The notes under the pieces are model-generated. The model worked only from the letters and a program-made list of their open reading frames with translations. It was not told the DNA's origin and ran no database searches. This document shows, piece by piece, positions 43,719-45,131 of a stretch of DNA of 45,131 bases (position 1 is the stretch's first letter; the number at the start of each line of letters is the position of its first letter). The position numbers and the translations under genes are program-made. The DNA comes from Cylindrodendrum hubeiense (lineage: Eukaryota > Ascomycota > Sordariomycetes > Hypocreales > Nectriaceae): positions 1-45,131 of the forward strand of contig JAANBB010000340.1 of the NCBI GenBank assembly GCA_014621425.1, read 5' to 3'.

Positions 43719-45000
43719 TAGCCTTGCTGCCCATTGTCTCGTGTCTTGGCACTGAGACGGTTGTCTTCTTTGTGGGCATGGCTTGTCCAGCTCCAGCCGA
43801 ATGCAGCCTTGTTCCCATTGTGTGTGCGTTTGCCAATGCCCCCTCCCCCCCGGTGGCATTCCAGTCGCCTTGTCTTGTTTCTGGGCGCCAAACGGGTCTA
43901 CAGAGTCGGCCGGCCTAGGCCCGGACCAGGTTGACACTTGACACTTGACACTTTGAGGCGCGCCCACCCTCTTGACGTTCGAGCCAGAGCAGAGAGCAGA
44001 GCAGAGAGCAGAGAGTGGCCGCTGTCCTCGTCAAGCGCCCTGTTAGGCGCCCACAGGCCGCCGTCGCTTCGGGGCCTTGGCTAGCCTCGCCCAGGGCAAC
44101 TGAGGCTGGTGGTGATATTATAGGGCTGCCTCGTTCATTTCTGGCGGCGGCGGCTCCAGCCAACCACGGGGCCCGAGGCCCAAACCCGCATCGCATCGCC
44201 AAGTCCCCCTCTCATCCCACCCACATGGAGACTGGAGTCGCTGGGAGTCGCTGGGAGCCAGCTGGACGGACCCCTTGACAGCCAGCTGGATCACTTGGCA
44301 GCGTGGTTTCATGTCCCCTGGATATCTCCCGCCGCACCCAATGGCGGCTCGCCACACGCCTCCCCCATTCCCATTCCCGGCGGCGGCGCAAACCCGGCAC
44401 TGCCACATTCACTGAAAACCTCCGGGCGCCATGGCCAACCCCCCCGGGGGCCCTGTACATAGTAGCATCCCTACCAGGTCGCAGGCCCCCAACCGACTCC
44501 AGGCATTGAGCCAAGGCCCAGCATTGACCCCTGGATTTCTCATTGAGGCCCCCGGGGACCAAGCAACTCGGGCTGTTCATCTTGGCTCCCGACTCTAGGC
44601 TCCCCGGGGGTGGTAGTCGCTTGGTGATCGCTTGAATGATCGCCGGCCCCGCGCCCCTTCGCCCTCTCCCTAATAACGCCTCCTGTGCCATCTCCCGTCT
44701 TTGCCGCCCGGACGCTTGCTTGTAAGTCTAAGTTGGAGAATGGGAAGTCTGCTCGCCGTCGTTGCCGTTGCCGCTCTCTGCTCTTGGTTAGCCCGTCGTC
44801 CTTGGAGCCGCACTCCCGGCGTCACATACTACATACTGCCAACTCCGACTACCACTATCTTTCTCCACCACCTCTCCACCATCTCTCTTATGCGCCATGT
44901 CCCATCCCATGTCCCATACCATGCGCCATGCCATCCATGCGCCATGCCTCCATACGTACGACCCATCTACGAGCGTACCTGCTTACAGCCTAGGCCGCCC

Positions 45001-45052
45001 AAGCCCATTCACGCCCATCCACGCCCATCCAAGCCCATCCAAGCCCACCCAA
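45001..45052. repeat. 10-bp tandem repeat
   Basis: About five copies of a 10-bp unit of the form AAGCCCATCC / ACGCCCATCC with single-base differences. The preceding 100 bp also repeat CCATG and GCGCCATG. It is a low-complexity C-rich tract near a presumed leader. Confidence 0.8.
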
Positions 45053-45131
45053 GTCCCAGACTAGGGCCTCGTCGACGTCATCGAGTCTTCTCATCCCCCC
45101 CACCCATGATCCCTCACCACCCACTGTATAT

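Larger units (their letters stand above)
42061..45131. other. Three-kilobase gene-free tract at the right end
   Basis: No open frame here has protein character, and splicing of the short ones gives nothing recognisable. Content in order: a purine-rich AAAACGAGG-type strip (42700-42760), a (TGCA)n palindrome (about 42917-42930), an 11-base G run (about 43250-43260), a 16-bp minisatellite (43665-43718), TTGACAC three times (43931-43951), AGCAGAG repeats (about 43985-44015) and a 10-bp tandem repeat near 45001-45050. The last 350 bp are pyrimidine-rich like a transcription start region. The tract is probably the long promoter and leader of a plus-strand gene beyond the window; that is inference. 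Confidence 0.5.

Overview
This window is nuclear DNA of a filamentous ascomycete, most likely a Sordariomycete and possibly of the order Hypocreales. The order is inferred from protein resemblance, for example a GH45 enzyme very like Fusarium endoglucanase type K; no search was run. Genes are split by introns of about 48-80 nt with GTRNGT donors and CTRAC-type branch points. Both strands are used, intergenic gaps are short, and housekeeping proteins of the spliceosome, mitochondria, V-ATPase, ESCRT and Pol II lie side by side with single promoters.

Left part (1-9.6 kb): accessory-looking ground. An AT-rich, RIP-like block (1-639) abuts a class-III aminotransferase. Then come an ethanolamine kinase and an MFS transporter. 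After these lies a graveyard: the decayed C-terminal end of a PDR-type ABC transporter (7009-7690) and a nearly full-length alpha/beta-hydrolase pseudogene (7934-9087). The hydrolase is interrupted by a 225-bp MITE-like element and by a 93-bp microsatellite-bearing duplication.

Middle (9.6-31.9 kb): core genes. In order these are a histidine phosphatase, GUF1 (mitochondrial EF4), a large MIT-domain protein, a CTNNBL1-like spliceosomal protein, VMA10, PET117, RPB2, a secreted GH45 endoglucanase and indoleamine 2,3-dioxygenase (BNA2).

Right part (32.9-45.1 kb): VPS23/TSG101 (ESCRT-I), the alpha-pheromone receptor STE2, a large disordered protein of unknown function, an unresolved small membrane-protein candidate, TOM6 and a conserved unknown 279-aa protein. 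Last comes a 3-kb gene-free tract with short tandem repeats that looks like the long upstream region of a gene beyond the window.

The genes do not form one pathway or a biosynthetic cluster. I found no clear new system. The most notable signals are the pseudogene/MITE region, an intron that appears to start with GA in the histidine phosphatase, micro-exons in VMA10, introns whose retention leaves the reading frame or protein intact, and clusters of short motifs in two promoters. Exon borders were derived by hand from reading-frame continuity, splice consensus and family resemblance.
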